The notes: generated by a model from the letters alone, not told the origin. A stretch of 64,000 bases of DNA from Trujillonella endophytica (GCF_019799905.1 NZ_JABGCI010000003.1:1-64000); one strand, 5' to 3'; shown: positions 8,884-17,822, counted from the stretch's first letter. Translations and numbers: made by a program.

Positions 8884-9608
8884 CCCGGCGGCCGGTCGCC
8901 CGCTCGCCCGGACAGCAGGTCGTGCTGCGCGAGCACCTCGACGGCGGCCTGTCCCCCGCGGCGGAAGTTCTCGACGAGCAGCCGCTCGGCCGTGGCGCCG
9001 TCACCGGCCTCCAGCGCCGCGAGCACCCGCTTCGAGGTCTCCTTCTGCCGCGCCATGCCGTCCCGGAACTCCAGGATCGCCGTGCTCGGGAGGAGGCCGG
9101 CCGGGATGCTCAGCAACCGCACGACCGAGGCGAGCCGGGCCGACCGGGCCGCGGTCACCAGGGCGGCGAAGAACATGCTGTTCCCCCGCCAGAACCCCTC
9201 GGGCTCCTCGGCGGCCTGGATGGCCTCGGCGCCGGCCCGGATCCCGCTCAGGTCGCTCCCGCGCTCGGCCACCCGGGAGGCGACGAAGCCGTAGACGCGC
9301 CCCAGCAACTCGTAGTGGTCGCGCACGGAGTCCTCGTCCAGCCCGTTCACGTAGGCGCCGCGGTGGGACTCCATGCGCACCCAGCCCTCGCGGTCGAGGG
9401 CGATCACGGCCTCGCGCACCGGGATGCGGCTGACCCCCAGCTGGGCCGCCAGCTCCTCCTGGCGGAGCCGGTCGCCGGTCTTCAGCGTGCCGTCGAAGAT
9501 CATCCGCCGGATGGCGTTGGCGACCTGCTGGGACGTGGTCAGCCGGGCGGTCCCGGCCTCGAGCCCGGCGTCCCAGCCGGTGAAGGCGCCGCTCTCCGCG
9601 TCGCTCAC
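8880..9608 (-). CDS. GntR family transcriptional regulator, FCD type
   Basis: A 242-residue regulator with an N-terminal winged helix (QQVANAIRRMIFDGTLKTGD, LAAQLGVSRIPVREAV, about residues 28-75) and an all-helical FCD-like C-terminal domain. The histidines that usually bind metal in FCD domains look replaced: NSMFFAALVTAA where NxxFHxxL is normal, and AERLLVENF where a terminal His is expected. The ligand may therefore be bound without metal. It overlaps neighbours by four bases on both sides, so it is produced with the operon it probably controls. Confidence 0.85.
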   Translation of the reverse strand: MSDAESGAFTGWDAGLEAGTARLTTSQQVANAIRRMIFDGTLKTGDRLRQEELAAQLGVSRIPVREAVIALDREGWVRMESHRGAYVNGLDEDSVRDHYELLGRVYGFVASRVAERGSDLSGIRAGAEAIQAAEEPEGFWRGNSMFFAALVTAARSARLASVVRLLSIPAGLLPSTAILEFRDGMARQKETSKRVLAALEAGDGATAERLLVENFRRGGQAAVEVLAQHDLLSGRAGDRPPG

Positions 9609-10036
9609 GAGGGGGTCCGCTCTCCGGCCGGGAGGTGCCGGGGACGGAAGCGCGGGATCACGACGCCGGGCCGGAGCTCGGTGAAGACCGCCTCGACCGG
9701 CAGGCCGACGGCGACGTCCTCCGGGGCGCAGTCGACGAGGTTCGTGTGGAAGAACGGTCCCTCGTCCAGCTGGATCACCGCGACAATGTACGGGACCGGC
9801 AGCCCGAGCTCCGGGTCGTAGGTCCGGCGGAACACCGTCCAGGTGTGCACCTCGCCCCGCCCGGACGCCGGCACCCAGCGCATCGCGTCGCCCCCGTGCT
9901 CGGTGCAGCTGCTCGCCGGCCAGTAGTCGCGGGAACAACGCCCGCACCGGTGCACCAGGAACTCCGAGCGCAGGCAGGCGTCCCAGAACGGCGCGTCGAG
10001 GTCGTCGGCGACGACGTCACGGGGGCCGGGGATCAC
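9605..10036 (-). CDS. Zn-ribbon/OB-fold protein (DUF35 family), partner of the Cys-less thiolase-like protein
   Basis: A 143-residue DUF35 protein: zinc ribbon with CGRC near residues 32-35 and a second, incomplete knuckle (only one Cys in ASSCTEHGG), then an OB-fold (HTWTVFRRTYDP, PYIVAVIQLDEG). It overlaps the thiolase-like gene upstream and the GntR gene downstream by four bases each, so the products are made together. In steroid side-chain degradation the equivalent pair, Ltp2 with a DUF35 domain, forms an acyl-CoA retro-aldolase. The neighbour here lacks a thiolase cysteine, so the same role is likely. Confidence 0.85.
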   Translation of the reverse strand: MIPGPRDVVADDLDAPFWDACLRSEFLVHRCGRCSRDYWPASSCTEHGGDAMRWVPASGRGEVHTWTVFRRTYDPELGLPVPYIVAVIQLDEGPFFHTNLVDCAPEDVAVGLPVEAVFTELRPGVVIPRFRPRHLPAGERTPS

Positions 10037-11211
10037 CGCGCGGCCCCGAGCACCATGGTGGCCTGCGACCAGGTGTTCTGGACCCCGCCGTTGCCCCCGT
10101 GGCCGCTGACCAGGGCGACCTCGGCTCCGGCGACCTGGGTGGCTCCGCCTGCGCCGCGCATCTGCAGCAGCCCCTCCACCACCGCGGTGAAGCCGGTGGC
10201 GTAGTACCCCGACAGCTGGCCGCCGCCGGTGTTGGTCGGGATCCGGCCGCCCAGCCCCGTCTCCCCCGCGGCGTGCATCGGGCCGCCCTCCCCCGGCGCG
10301 CAGAAGCCGTAGGCCTCCAGCTGCATGATCGGCGAGATGGTGAACGGGTCGTAGAGGGCGGCCACGTCGACGTCGGCCACCCCGATCCCCGCCTGCCCGA
10401 AGGCGGTCTCCTTCGCGCTGGCGATGTCGTCGTGCAGGTCGAAGGCCTCGCCCGACCACCAGTTGCGGATGTTGTGCCCGGTGCCGAGGCCCAGCACCGG
10501 GACGAAGGCGCCGGGGAGGTCCCGCGCCCGGTCGGCCGTGGTGACCAGCAGGGCGACTCCGCCGTCGGTGTCGCGGCAGCAGTCCAGCAGCCGGAAGGGG
10601 TCGACGACGGGCGGGGACGCCTGGTGCTCGGCGAGGGTGATCGGCCGGCCGTGGCCGAGGGTGCCCGGGCGCAGGGCGGCGTGCGCCCGCTGCGCGACGG
10701 CCACCGCACCGAGGTGCTCGCTGGTGGTGCCGTACCGGTGCATGTGCCGCCGGGCGTGCAGGGCGTGCGTGGCCGCGGCACCGATCAGCCCGTACATCGA
10801 GGGGTAGCCGTAGCGGAAGGCCCCGTAGCCGCGCACCCCGCCGGCGCCGCTGCGGGCGGCGCTGGACGGGGCCGCGCCGTAGACGCACGCCACGGTGCGC
10901 GCCTGCCCGGTCAGGATCGCCCCGACGGCGTTGAGCACGGCCAGGATCGCGGTGGCGCCGCCGGCCTGCATCGTCCAGGCGAACCGCGGGCGCAGGCCGA
11001 GGTAGCGGATGTCGTCGAACATCTGCGCCGAGGTGCCGATGTACCCGTCGACGTCGTCCCGGGTCAGGCCGGCGTCGGCCAGGGCGGCCTCGACCGCGCG
11101 CCGCTGCAGCTCGCGCGGCGCCACCCCCAGGCCCCGCCCCTGCTCGGTGACGCCCAGGCCGACGACGCCGAACGCGCCGGAGATGGCGGCGGGCACCTCA
11201 GGCGACGACAC
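10033..11211 (-). CDS. thiolase-fold protein without nucleophilic Cys, Ltp2-like retro-aldolase candidate
   Basis: A 392-residue thiolase superfamily member. Where thiolases have NxxC(A/S)TG it reads AWTMQAGGATAI (about residues 78-89), so the acylated cysteine is missing. The C-terminal GHP motif is also absent; instead there are LYDPFT (Tyr287) and QLSGYYATG (Tyr336/337). In Ltp2 the catalytic tyrosines, as I recall, are Tyr294 and Tyr344, 50 residues apart; Tyr287 and Tyr337 here have the same separation. With the co-encoded DUF35 protein it probably cleaves a beta-hydroxyacyl-CoA by retro-aldol chemistry. It overlaps the CoA-transferase gene by 14 bases. Confidence 0.75.
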   Translation of the reverse strand: MSSPEVPAAISGAFGVVGLGVTEQGRGLGVAPRELQRRAVEAALADAGLTRDDVDGYIGTSAQMFDDIRYLGLRPRFAWTMQAGGATAILAVLNAVGAILTGQARTVACVYGAAPSSAARSGAGGVRGYGAFRYGYPSMYGLIGAAATHALHARRHMHRYGTTSEHLGAVAVAQRAHAALRPGTLGHGRPITLAEHQASPPVVDPFRLLDCCRDTDGGVALLVTTADRARDLPGAFVPVLGLGTGHNIRNWWSGEAFDLHDDIASAKETAFGQAGIGVADVDVAALYDPFTISPIMQLEAYGFCAPGEGGPMHAAGETGLGGRIPTNTGGGQLSGYYATGFTAVVEGLLQMRGAGGATQVAGAEVALVSGHGGNGGVQNTWSQATMVLGAAR

Positions 11212-12439
11212 CGGCGCCCCGGAGCTCGGCGATGCGGGCGTCGTCGTAGCCGGCGTCGCGGAGAACCGCGTCCGTGTGCTGGCCGAGACCGGGCGCGGGG
11301 ACGCGCGGACCCGAGGGGGTGTCGCTGAAGTCGACCGGGGTGTTGACCACCACCGTGCTGCCGCCGTCGGGCCCGGGGACGTCGACGAGCCCGCCCGCGG
11401 CGACCAGCTGCGCGTCGGCCAGCACGTCCTCGACGGTGTGCACGGGTTCGGCCCACACGTCGTGCTCGGCGAAGACGGCCAGCCACTCGTCGCGGGGCCG
11501 GCCGGCGAAGATGGCGTCGAGCTCGGCGACGAGCACCTCGGCGTTGGCCTGCCGCGCCTCGACGGTGGCGAAGCGCTCGTCCGCCAGCCAGTCCGGCCGC
11601 CCCACCGCCCGGGCCAGCGGCGGCCAGTGCCGCTCGCGCTCGATGCCGATCATCCAGACCCAGCGGTCGTCGGCGCACCGGTAGTTGTTGGTCGTCGGGC
11701 TGGTCATCCGCTCGCGGCGGGCGGTGGCCATCGTCGTCCCGTACTGCAGGGCGATGCTCAGGTCGGAGGCCAGCGTGTACGTCCCCCAGCGGTAGAGCGA
11801 ACCGCTGACCAGCTGTCCCCGGCCGGTGCGCTCCCGGGCGAGCAGCGCCGCGGCGACACCGCCGGCGAGGGCGGCCGCGGCCGTGCGGTCGCCCATCGCC
11901 CCGCGTTGGAACGGCGGCGTGCTGCCGGGCACCGTCAGCGACGCGGCGATGCCCGAGCGGGCCCAGAACGCGCCCGTGTCGTACCCGGGCGCATCGGCGT
12001 GCGGGCCGCGCAGCCCGTAGCCGGTCATGAGGGCGTAGACGAGCCGGGGGTGCCGGGCCAGCACCGAGTCGGCGTCCAGGCCCAGCCGCTCCAGAGCGGG
12101 CAACCGCATGTTGCTGACCAGCACGTCGGCCGAGGAGATCAGCTCCTCCAGGACCTCCAGGCCCGCGGCGGACTTCAGGTCCAGCGCGATCGAGCGCTTG
12201 CCGCGGTTGCTCATGTCGAACGTCGGGTTGGCCGAGACCCCCGGACCACCCAGGCCCATGACCCCGGCCAGGTGCCGCTGCGGGTCGCCGGCCAGCGGCT
12301 CGACCTTGACCACGTCGGCCCCCCAGTCCGCGAGGACGACGGAGACCGCCGGCCCGGCGACCCACATGGCGACTTCGACGACCGTGAGGCCCTCCAGCGG
12401 ACCGGGCCCCTCCGGCCGCGGCTGGGGCACGGCGGTCAT
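11198..12439 (-). CDS. CaiB/BaiF family (class III) CoA-transferase
   Basis: A 413-residue class III CoA-transferase. It begins LEGLTVVEVAMWVAGPAVSV, followed by LADWGADVVKVEPLAGDPQR, the usual N-terminal Rossmann region. Members move CoA between carboxylic acids through an aspartyl-CoA intermediate. It would activate the acid handled by the downstream thiolase-like/DUF35 pair. I chose the ATG at 12439, preceded by GGAGTGCG; an upstream reading to 12571 would cross the divergent promoter. It is the first gene of the operon running down to 7957 and is divergent from an aldehyde dehydrogenase, which could supply its acid substrate. Confidence 0.85.
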   Translation of the reverse strand: MTAVPQPRPEGPGPLEGLTVVEVAMWVAGPAVSVVLADWGADVVKVEPLAGDPQRHLAGVMGLGGPGVSANPTFDMSNRGKRSIALDLKSAAGLEVLEELISSADVLVSNMRLPALERLGLDADSVLARHPRLVYALMTGYGLRGPHADAPGYDTGAFWARSGIAASLTVPGSTPPFQRGAMGDRTAAAALAGGVAAALLARERTGRGQLVSGSLYRWGTYTLASDLSIALQYGTTMATARRERMTSPTTNNYRCADDRWVWMIGIERERHWPPLARAVGRPDWLADERFATVEARQANAEVLVAELDAIFAGRPRDEWLAVFAEHDVWAEPVHTVEDVLADAQLVAAGGLVDVPGPDGGSTVVVNTPVDFSDTPSGPRVPAPGLGQHTDAVLRDAGYDDARIAELRGAGVVA

Positions 12440-12520
12440 CGCACTCCGCCCGGCACGCCGGCCGTCGTCCCGACGCGGACCTGATCGCTCACCGATCGCC
12501 TCCCACCCCTGGTCACCGTT

Positions 12521-12540
12521 TTGGATCCAATATACATTCA
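12521..12540. promoter_or_regulatory. AT-rich divergent promoter with palindrome TTGGATCCAA
   Basis: Between the CoA-transferase and aldehyde dehydrogenase starts lies a 10-base perfect palindrome TTGGATCCAA (12521-12530) followed by TATACATTCA, an AT-rich island in very GC-rich surroundings. It probably contains one or both divergent promoters and may bind the GntR protein of the operon. Confidence 0.45.
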
Positions 12541-12588
12541 GCCGCGGTGGTGATCCATCCCACAACGTCATGGAAGGGGACCAGCGAG

Positions 12589-14061
12589 GTGCTGAACACC
12601 GGCTACGTCGACGGGCGGGCCACCGGGTCCGGCAGGACGTTCGAGGTCTCCGACCCGGCCACGCTGGAGGTGGTCGCGGAGGTCCGGAGCACCACCCCGG
12701 GCGAGGTGGAGGAGGCGATCCTCGCCGCGCGGCGTGCGTTCGACACCGGTCCCTGGCCGCGCATGTCGGCCGCGGAACGCCAGGCCGTGCTGCGGGAGTT
12801 CGCCGACCACCTGGAGAAGCGCCGGGCCGAGCTGGTGGAGGTGGTGATCGCCGAGACGGGCTGCCCCCGCGTCGTCACCGAGTACGGGCAGGTCGGCCTC
12901 CCGCTGGCCCAGGCGCGCGACTTCCCCGCCCTGTTCGCCTCCCTGCCGGAGTGGGAGCACAACGAGCTGCCGCTGGCCGAGCACCTCCAGCCGGGCGGCA
13001 CCTCGGTGCGCCTGTCGATCCGCCGGTACGAGCCGGTGGGCGTGGTCGCGGCGATCGCGGCGTCGAACTTCCCGCTCGTCACGAGCGTCGTGAAGGTGCT
13101 GCCCGCCCTCTCGACCGGCTGCACCGTGGTCCTGCGGCCGAACCCGCTCGCTCCCCTGGCGGTCCTCGCCCTGGGGGAGGCGGCGGAGGCGGCCGGCCTG
13201 CCGGCGGGCGTGCTCAACGTGGTGGTCGAGGAGGGCAACGCGGGCGCCGTCGCCATGACGAGCCACCCCGCTGTCGACATGGTGACCTTCACCGGATCCA
13301 CCGCGGTCGGCACCGCGGTCGCCGGGCAGGCCGCGCCGACGCTCAAGCGGCTCGTCCTGGAGCTGGGCGGCAAGAGCGCGCAGCTGTACCTCCCGGACGC
13401 GCTGGCGGAGGGGCCGGGGCGCGCCGTCCGGGGCGCCCTGACGATGCTCGGCACCCACGCCGGCCAGGCCTGCGTCGCGCAGAGCCGGATGCTCGTGCCC
13501 CGCGCCTCGTACGACTCGGTGCTCGACGCCCTCGGCGCCGCCACCGCCCACCTGGCGATCGGGGACCCGCGGGATCCCGCGACCCGCGTCGGCCCGCTGA
13601 TCAGCGAGGCGCAGCGCGACCGCTGTGCCCGCCTGGTCGCCGCCTCGGTGGCGGCCGGTGGACGGGTCGTCGCCGGCGGCGGCGTCCCGGCCGCCCCCGG
13701 GCGTGGCTGGTACTTCGAGCCGACCGTGATCGCCGTCGAGAGCAACGCCGACCCCGCCGCGCAGCAGGAGGTCTTCGGACCGGTGCTCACCGTCCAGGCC
13801 TACGACTCGCTCGACGAGGCCGTCGCGATCGCCAACGACACCGACTACGGCCTCTCCGGCGCCGTGTACACCGACGACCTCGCCGCCGGGCTGGCCGTCG
13901 CCGAGCGGATCCGCGCCGGGAACGTGCACGTCAACACCGGCTGCGCCACGGCCCACACGCCGAGCGGCGGCATGCGACGCAGCGGTCTCGGCCGCGAGCG
14001 CGGCGTGCTCGGCCTCCGCAGCTTCCAGGAGGTCAAGCACGTCGCCGTCGGCTCGGCCTGA
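12589..14061 (+). CDS. aldehyde dehydrogenase family protein
   Basis: About 490 residues, a complete NAD(P)-dependent aldehyde dehydrogenase. The catalytic Cys295 is in HAGQACVAQ, general base Glu258 in LELGGKS, and Asn160 in AASNFPL. The cofactor-binding lysine normally in KPS is Arg183 (VVLRPNPLAPL), an unusual substitution. The GTG at 12589 has GGAAGGGG nine bases upstream; a reading from 12547 adds 14 doubtful residues. It is divergent from the CoA-transferase operon and 64 bases ahead of an amidohydrolase gene. It probably oxidises an aldehyde intermediate to the acid that then receives CoA. Confidence 0.85.
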   Translation: MLNTGYVDGRATGSGRTFEVSDPATLEVVAEVRSTTPGEVEEAILAARRAFDTGPWPRMSAAERQAVLREFADHLEKRRAELVEVVIAETGCPRVVTEYGQVGLPLAQARDFPALFASLPEWEHNELPLAEHLQPGGTSVRLSIRRYEPVGVVAAIAASNFPLVTSVVKVLPALSTGCTVVLRPNPLAPLAVLALGEAAEAAGLPAGVLNVVVEEGNAGAVAMTSHPAVDMVTFTGSTAVGTAVAGQAAPTLKRLVLELGGKSAQLYLPDALAEGPGRAVRGALTMLGTHAGQACVAQSRMLVPRASYDSVLDALGAATAHLAIGDPRDPATRVGPLISEAQRDRCARLVAASVAAGGRVVAGGGVPAAPGRGWYFEPTVIAVESNADPAAQQEVFGPVLTVQAYDSLDEAVAIANDTDYGLSGAVYTDDLAAGLAVAERIRAGNVHVNTGCATAHTPSGGMRRSGLGRERGVLGLRSFQEVKHVAVGSA

Positions 14062-14125
14062 GTCCTCCCCGCTTCCGTCCCGTCCGTCAGGCACCACCCA
14101 CCCCCGCGCCCCTGAGGAGGCACGC

Positions 14126-15346
14126 ATGTCCCAGGACACGTCCACCACTCCCGACCTCGACTGGTTGATCTCGGTCGACGACCACATCCTCGAGCCGCCG
14201 AACGTCTGGCAGGACCGCATCCCCGCCAAGTACCGGGACGACGCACCGCGGATGGTCGCGGGCGACGACGGCGAGGTCTGGGTGTACGACGGCAAGCGGA
14301 TCCCGACCTCGGGTCTGTCGGCGGCGGCCGGCCGGAAGAAGGAGGAGTTCAGCCCCAAGCCGCTCAGCTACTCCGACATGCGGCCGGGCTGCTACGACTC
14401 GGTCGCGCGCCTGGCGGACATGGACAAGGCCGGGATCCTGGCCTCGATGTGCTTCCCGTCGTTCCCGCGCTTCTGCGGCCAGATCTTCCTCGAGGCCTCC
14501 GACAAGGAGCTCGCGCTGCTGTGCGTCCAGGCCTACAACGACTGGATCCTCGACGAGTGGTGCGGCTCGGCGCCGGGCCGCTACATCCCGATGACCATCA
14601 TCCCGCTGTGGGACCCGCGGGCGGCGGCGAAGGAGATCGAGCGCTGCGCGGCCAAGGGCTCGCGGGCCATCGCGTTCTCCGAGAACCCCGCGCCGCTGGG
14701 GCTGCCGACCATCCACGACAAGGACGGCTACTGGGACCCGGTCATGGAGACCGCCCACGACGCCGACATCGTCGTCTGCATGCACGCCGGGTCGTCCTCG
14801 ACGATGCCGAAGATCTCCCCCAACTCCCCCATCCTCGCCAACATGGCCTGGGGACCCATCCGGGCCGGCGGGGCGATGCTGGAGTGGCTCTTCAGCTCCT
14901 ACCTGCAGCGCCTCCCCAACCTCCGGATCGCGCTGTCCGAGGGCGGCGTGGGCTGGATCCCCTACTTCCTGGAGCGCGCCGAGCAGGTGCTGGACAAGCA
15001 GCGGCACTGGGCGACGAAGATGGGGTCGGTCGACCTGTACGGCGTGCACGGCGAGGCCGCCCGGACCGCCGACCTGGACACCCTCGACCTGCGGAAGACC
15101 TTCAGCGAGCACGTCTACGGGTGCTTCATCGACGACATCCACGCCATGAACAGCGTGAGCGAGATCGGTGAGGACAACATCATGATCGAGACCGACTACC
15201 CGCACACGGACTCGACGTGGCCGGACTCGATCACGCTGGCCCAGAAGCGGGTCGCCCACCTCTCCCCCGCGGTCCAGTACAAGCTGCTGCGGGGCAACGC
15301 CGAGCGCGTCTTCCGCTTCACGCCCGCGGAGCCGCCGGCCCGCTGA
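14126..15346 (+). CDS. amidohydrolase family protein (ACMSD-like metal-dependent hydrolase)
   Basis: A 406-residue amidohydrolase_2 TIM barrel. Metal or catalytic positions seen are SVDDHILEPP (in place of the HxH of typical members), VVCMHAGSSS, LSEGGVGWIP and IETDYPHTDSTWP. Proteins of this group are often annotated as TIM-barrel metal-dependent hydrolases or decarboxylases and are frequent in actinobacterial aromatic and steroid-like catabolic loci. The ATG at 14126 follows GAGGAGG. It is the second gene of the rightward unit with the aldehyde dehydrogenase and is followed by a strong terminator. Hydrolysis or decarboxylation of a ring-derived acid is plausible but unproven. Confidence 0.8.
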   Translation: MSQDTSTTPDLDWLISVDDHILEPPNVWQDRIPAKYRDDAPRMVAGDDGEVWVYDGKRIPTSGLSAAAGRKKEEFSPKPLSYSDMRPGCYDSVARLADMDKAGILASMCFPSFPRFCGQIFLEASDKELALLCVQAYNDWILDEWCGSAPGRYIPMTIIPLWDPRAAAKEIERCAAKGSRAIAFSENPAPLGLPTIHDKDGYWDPVMETAHDADIVVCMHAGSSSTMPKISPNSPILANMAWGPIRAGGAMLEWLFSSYLQRLPNLRIALSEGGVGWIPYFLERAEQVLDKQRHWATKMGSVDLYGVHGEAARTADLDTLDLRKTFSEHVYGCFIDDIHAMNSVSEIGEDNIMIETDYPHTDSTWPDSITLAQKRVAHLSPAVQYKLLRGNAERVFRFTPAEPPAR

Positions 15347-15362
15347 CCCCACCCGTGCACGC

Positions 15363-15397
15363 ACAGGGGCGCCGCGGCTCGACCGCGGCGCCCCTGT
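15363..15397. terminator. perfect 15-bp hairpin between convergent amidohydrolase and SDR genes
   Basis: Bases 15363-15377 (ACAGGGGCGCCGCGG) pair perfectly with 15383-15397 around CTCGA. It starts 17 bases after the amidohydrolase stop and 16 bases before the converging SDR stop, so it can serve both. Confidence 0.8.
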
Positions 15398-15412
15398 CGT
15401 GTCCGGTGCCGG

Positions 15413-16264
15413 TCAGACGGTGGACAGCAGCGCCCCGGCGTCGACGGCGATGTTCTGCCCGGTGATGTACCGCCCGTCGTCGGAGGCGAGCAGCAGCACG
15501 ACCGCCGTGATGTCGGCGGGCTCCACGTAGCCCACCGGGAGCCGGTGCATCCGCGGGAAGGTGACCTCGGCGTCCTCCCGCGTCGGCTCCGCCAGGTCCG
15601 GCCGGAAGGCCCGGTACATGCCGTCGTTGTGCAGCAGCGTCGTGTTGCAGTTGCTCGGGTGGACGCCGTTCACGCGGATGCGGTGCGGCCCCAGCTCGTA
15701 GGCGAGGTCGCGCACCAGGGGCACGAGCGCCTTCTTGCCGACCGCGTACGCCGACCCGCCCATGCCCAGCGCGCTGACGCCCGAGCCCGACGACGCACGC
15801 AGGCCGGCCGTTGAGCCGGTGACGATGATCGAGCCGCCGTCGGTCAGGTGCGGCAGCGCCGCCCCGATCGTGTTGACGACTCCGCCGAAGACGACGCCGA
15901 GGGTGTCGGTGTACGTCTTCGGCGGCAGGTCCCTGCCGACGGGCGCGATCCCGGCGTTGGCCACGACGACGTCCAGGCGGCCCAGCTCCCCCACCGCCCC
16001 GGCGACCTCGGCCTCCAAGGCCGCGGCCTCCCGCACGTCGATCTGGAGCGCCACCGCCCGCCGGTCGTGCTGCTCGACCAGCCGCACGGTCTCGGCCAGG
16101 TCCTCCGGGGTGGCCATGGGGTAGGTGACGGTCTCGATCTGGCGGCACACGTCGACGACGACGACGTCCGCGCCGGCAGCCGCGAAGGCCACCGCGTGGC
16201 TGCGCCCCTGCCCGCGGGCCGCTCCGGTGACGAGGGCGACCCTGCCCTCCAGGCGCGCGCTCAC
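15413..16264 (-). CDS. mycofactocin-coupled SDR family oxidoreductase
   Basis: A 283-residue SDR with TGAARGQG at 13-20 and Tyr173/Lys177 in YAVGKK. After the second beta strand it has an extra segment, DVCRQIETVTYPMATPEDL, at about residues 38-56. This insertion marks the mycofactocin-associated subfamily, whose members hold NAD tightly and pass electrons to the peptide-derived redox carrier mycofactocin. Its GTG at 16264 overlaps the P450 stop by four bases. The pair probably hydroxylates a substrate and then oxidises the new alcohol. No mycofactocin biosynthesis genes are in the window. Confidence 0.88.
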   Translation of the reverse strand: MSARLEGRVALVTGAARGQGRSHAVAFAAAGADVVVVDVCRQIETVTYPMATPEDLAETVRLVEQHDRRAVALQIDVREAAALEAEVAGAVGELGRLDVVVANAGIAPVGRDLPPKTYTDTLGVVFGGVVNTIGAALPHLTDGGSIIVTGSTAGLRASSGSGVSALGMGGSAYAVGKKALVPLVRDLAYELGPHRIRVNGVHPSNCNTTLLHNDGMYRAFRPDLAEPTREDAEVTFPRMHRLPVGYVEPADITAVVLLLASDDGRYITGQNIAVDAGALLSTV

Positions 16265-17562
16265 AGCTGGACCGGGGTGTAGACGACGGGCAGGTGGGTG
16301 GGCATGCGGAAGTGCAGTCCGGTCATCTCCACGCCGGTGGCCTCCGGGTCCAGGCGCAGGTCGGGGAAGAGGTCGAGCGTGCGGTTGAGCATGGTCTCCA
16401 GCTCGGCGCGGGCGAGGTAGATGCCCAGGCAGCGATGCAGGCCGAACCCGAAGGTCAGGTGCCGCGCCGAGTTGACCCGGTGGACGTCGAACCGCTCCGG
16501 GTCGGGGAACTGCCGGGGGTCGTGGTTCGCGGCCCCCACGTTCACCGTGACGGGACAGCCGGACGGGACGGGCTCCCCGGCGAGCTCGGCCTCGCGCAGC
16601 GTGGTCCGGCCCCAGTTGGCGATCGGCTGCTCCAGTCGCAGGGACTCCTCGACCGCCCGCGGCACCAGGGAGCGGTCGGCGCGCACCGCGTCCAGCTGGT
16701 CGAGGTCGGTCAGCAGCGCGTACATCAGGTTGCCGTAGGCGCGGTACGTGGTGCCGGCGCCGGCGATGACGAGCAGCCGGACGAAGCGGGCGATCTCCTC
16801 GTCCGACAGCGGCCGGTCGTCGAGCACCTCGCCGTCCACCTCGTCGGCGTCGACCCGCGCCCGCACGAGCACGGTCAGCAGGTCGTCGGCGGCCGCGTCC
16901 CCGGCGGAGTCGGCGGCCCGCCGCTGGGCGACGAGCGGCATGACGTAGTCCTTGAGCTCGTCGCCCGCGACGATCCGCTGCCTCGGGTCGAGGGTGCTCG
17001 ACGTCATCCGCAGCGCCCAGTCGAAGAACCGGTCCCGGTCCTCGACCGGCAGGCCGAGGGCCGCGGCGATGGTGTGCACCGGGACCTGCGAGCCGATCTC
17101 GTGGTAGATGTCGCACCGGCCCAGCGGGGCGATCCGGCGCATGTGCTCGTCGACCACCGGCTTCACGTAGCGCGGCATCCAGCGGACCATCTGCCCCCGG
17201 GAGAAGGCCGGCTGGAGCAGCGCGCGCATCCGCCGGTGCTCCGGGTCGTCCATGCCGATCATGGTCGGGCCGATGATGGCGTTGAGGCTCCCCTCGTACC
17301 AGGTCGAGGAGTAGGTCGCGCTGTCGCGCAGCACCTCGGTGCAGGCGTCGAACCCGTAGACGGTGTACTGCGGCCCGCCGCCGTCCGGTCCCATGGCGAC
17401 CATCCCCGGGAAGTGGTCCACGACCGATCCGGCGTGGACGTCGCCCTCGGCCAGCAGCCGGCCGAACACGGGATAGGGATCGGACACCACACCCGCGCCC
17501 ATGGACTTGTTCCGTTCCGCGTCGAGCTCGGTGGCACCGACGCGGACCTCCTCTTCGAGCAT
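16261..17562 (-). CDS. cytochrome P450
   Basis: A 433-residue soluble bacterial P450. The haem ligand Cys378 is in FGFGLHRCLG and the ExxR pair is Glu306/Arg309 (EESLRLEQP). The I-helix reads IAGAGTTYR at residues 266-274: the usual acidic residue before the threonine is Gly270, so proton delivery may differ from standard P450s. The start ATG at 17562 is preceded by GGGAGGAACGC. It is translationally coupled to the mycofactocin-type SDR. No ferredoxin lies beside it. The substrate is unknown; context suggests a hydrophobic compound entering the CoA pathway next door. Confidence 0.9.
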   Translation of the reverse strand: MLEEEVRVGATELDAERNKSMGAGVVSDPYPVFGRLLAEGDVHAGSVVDHFPGMVAMGPDGGGPQYTVYGFDACTEVLRDSATYSSTWYEGSLNAIIGPTMIGMDDPEHRRMRALLQPAFSRGQMVRWMPRYVKPVVDEHMRRIAPLGRCDIYHEIGSQVPVHTIAAALGLPVEDRDRFFDWALRMTSSTLDPRQRIVAGDELKDYVMPLVAQRRAADSAGDAAADDLLTVLVRARVDADEVDGEVLDDRPLSDEEIARFVRLLVIAGAGTTYRAYGNLMYALLTDLDQLDAVRADRSLVPRAVEESLRLEQPIANWGRTTLREAELAGEPVPSGCPVTVNVGAANHDPRQFPDPERFDVHRVNSARHLTFGFGLHRCLGIYLARAELETMLNRTLDLFPDLRLDPEATGVEMTGLHFRMPTHLPVVYTPVQL

Positions 17563-17667
17563 GCGTTCCTCCCTGGGATGGACGAGCGGGGGCATGGGGC
17601 GGCCCGGCGCGACCCGATCCGGCCCCGATGTCACGACATGAGGACGGGCTCTTGCCGAGCACCCAAC

Positions 17668-17680
17668 GGATACATTATCC
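17668..17680. promoter_or_regulatory. inverted repeat GGATA-CAT-TATCC in the P450/lipoprotein divergent region
   Basis: A perfect 5+5 inverted repeat lies 106 bases upstream of the P450 start and 143 bases upstream of the lipoprotein start, in an AT-rich patch. It is a candidate operator or promoter element for either gene. Confidence 0.45.
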
Positions 17681-17822
17681 AGTGCAGTGTGATGCAGGGA
17701 ACAGTCCGACCCCGATCGACGCGCGACCGCAGCACCGCGTCGTCCGCCGAGCGCCCCGCATCGCCGCGCGCCCCCCGGCCCACGCCGGCTCCCCGATCCC
17801 GACGACCCGAGGCAGGCCTCCT

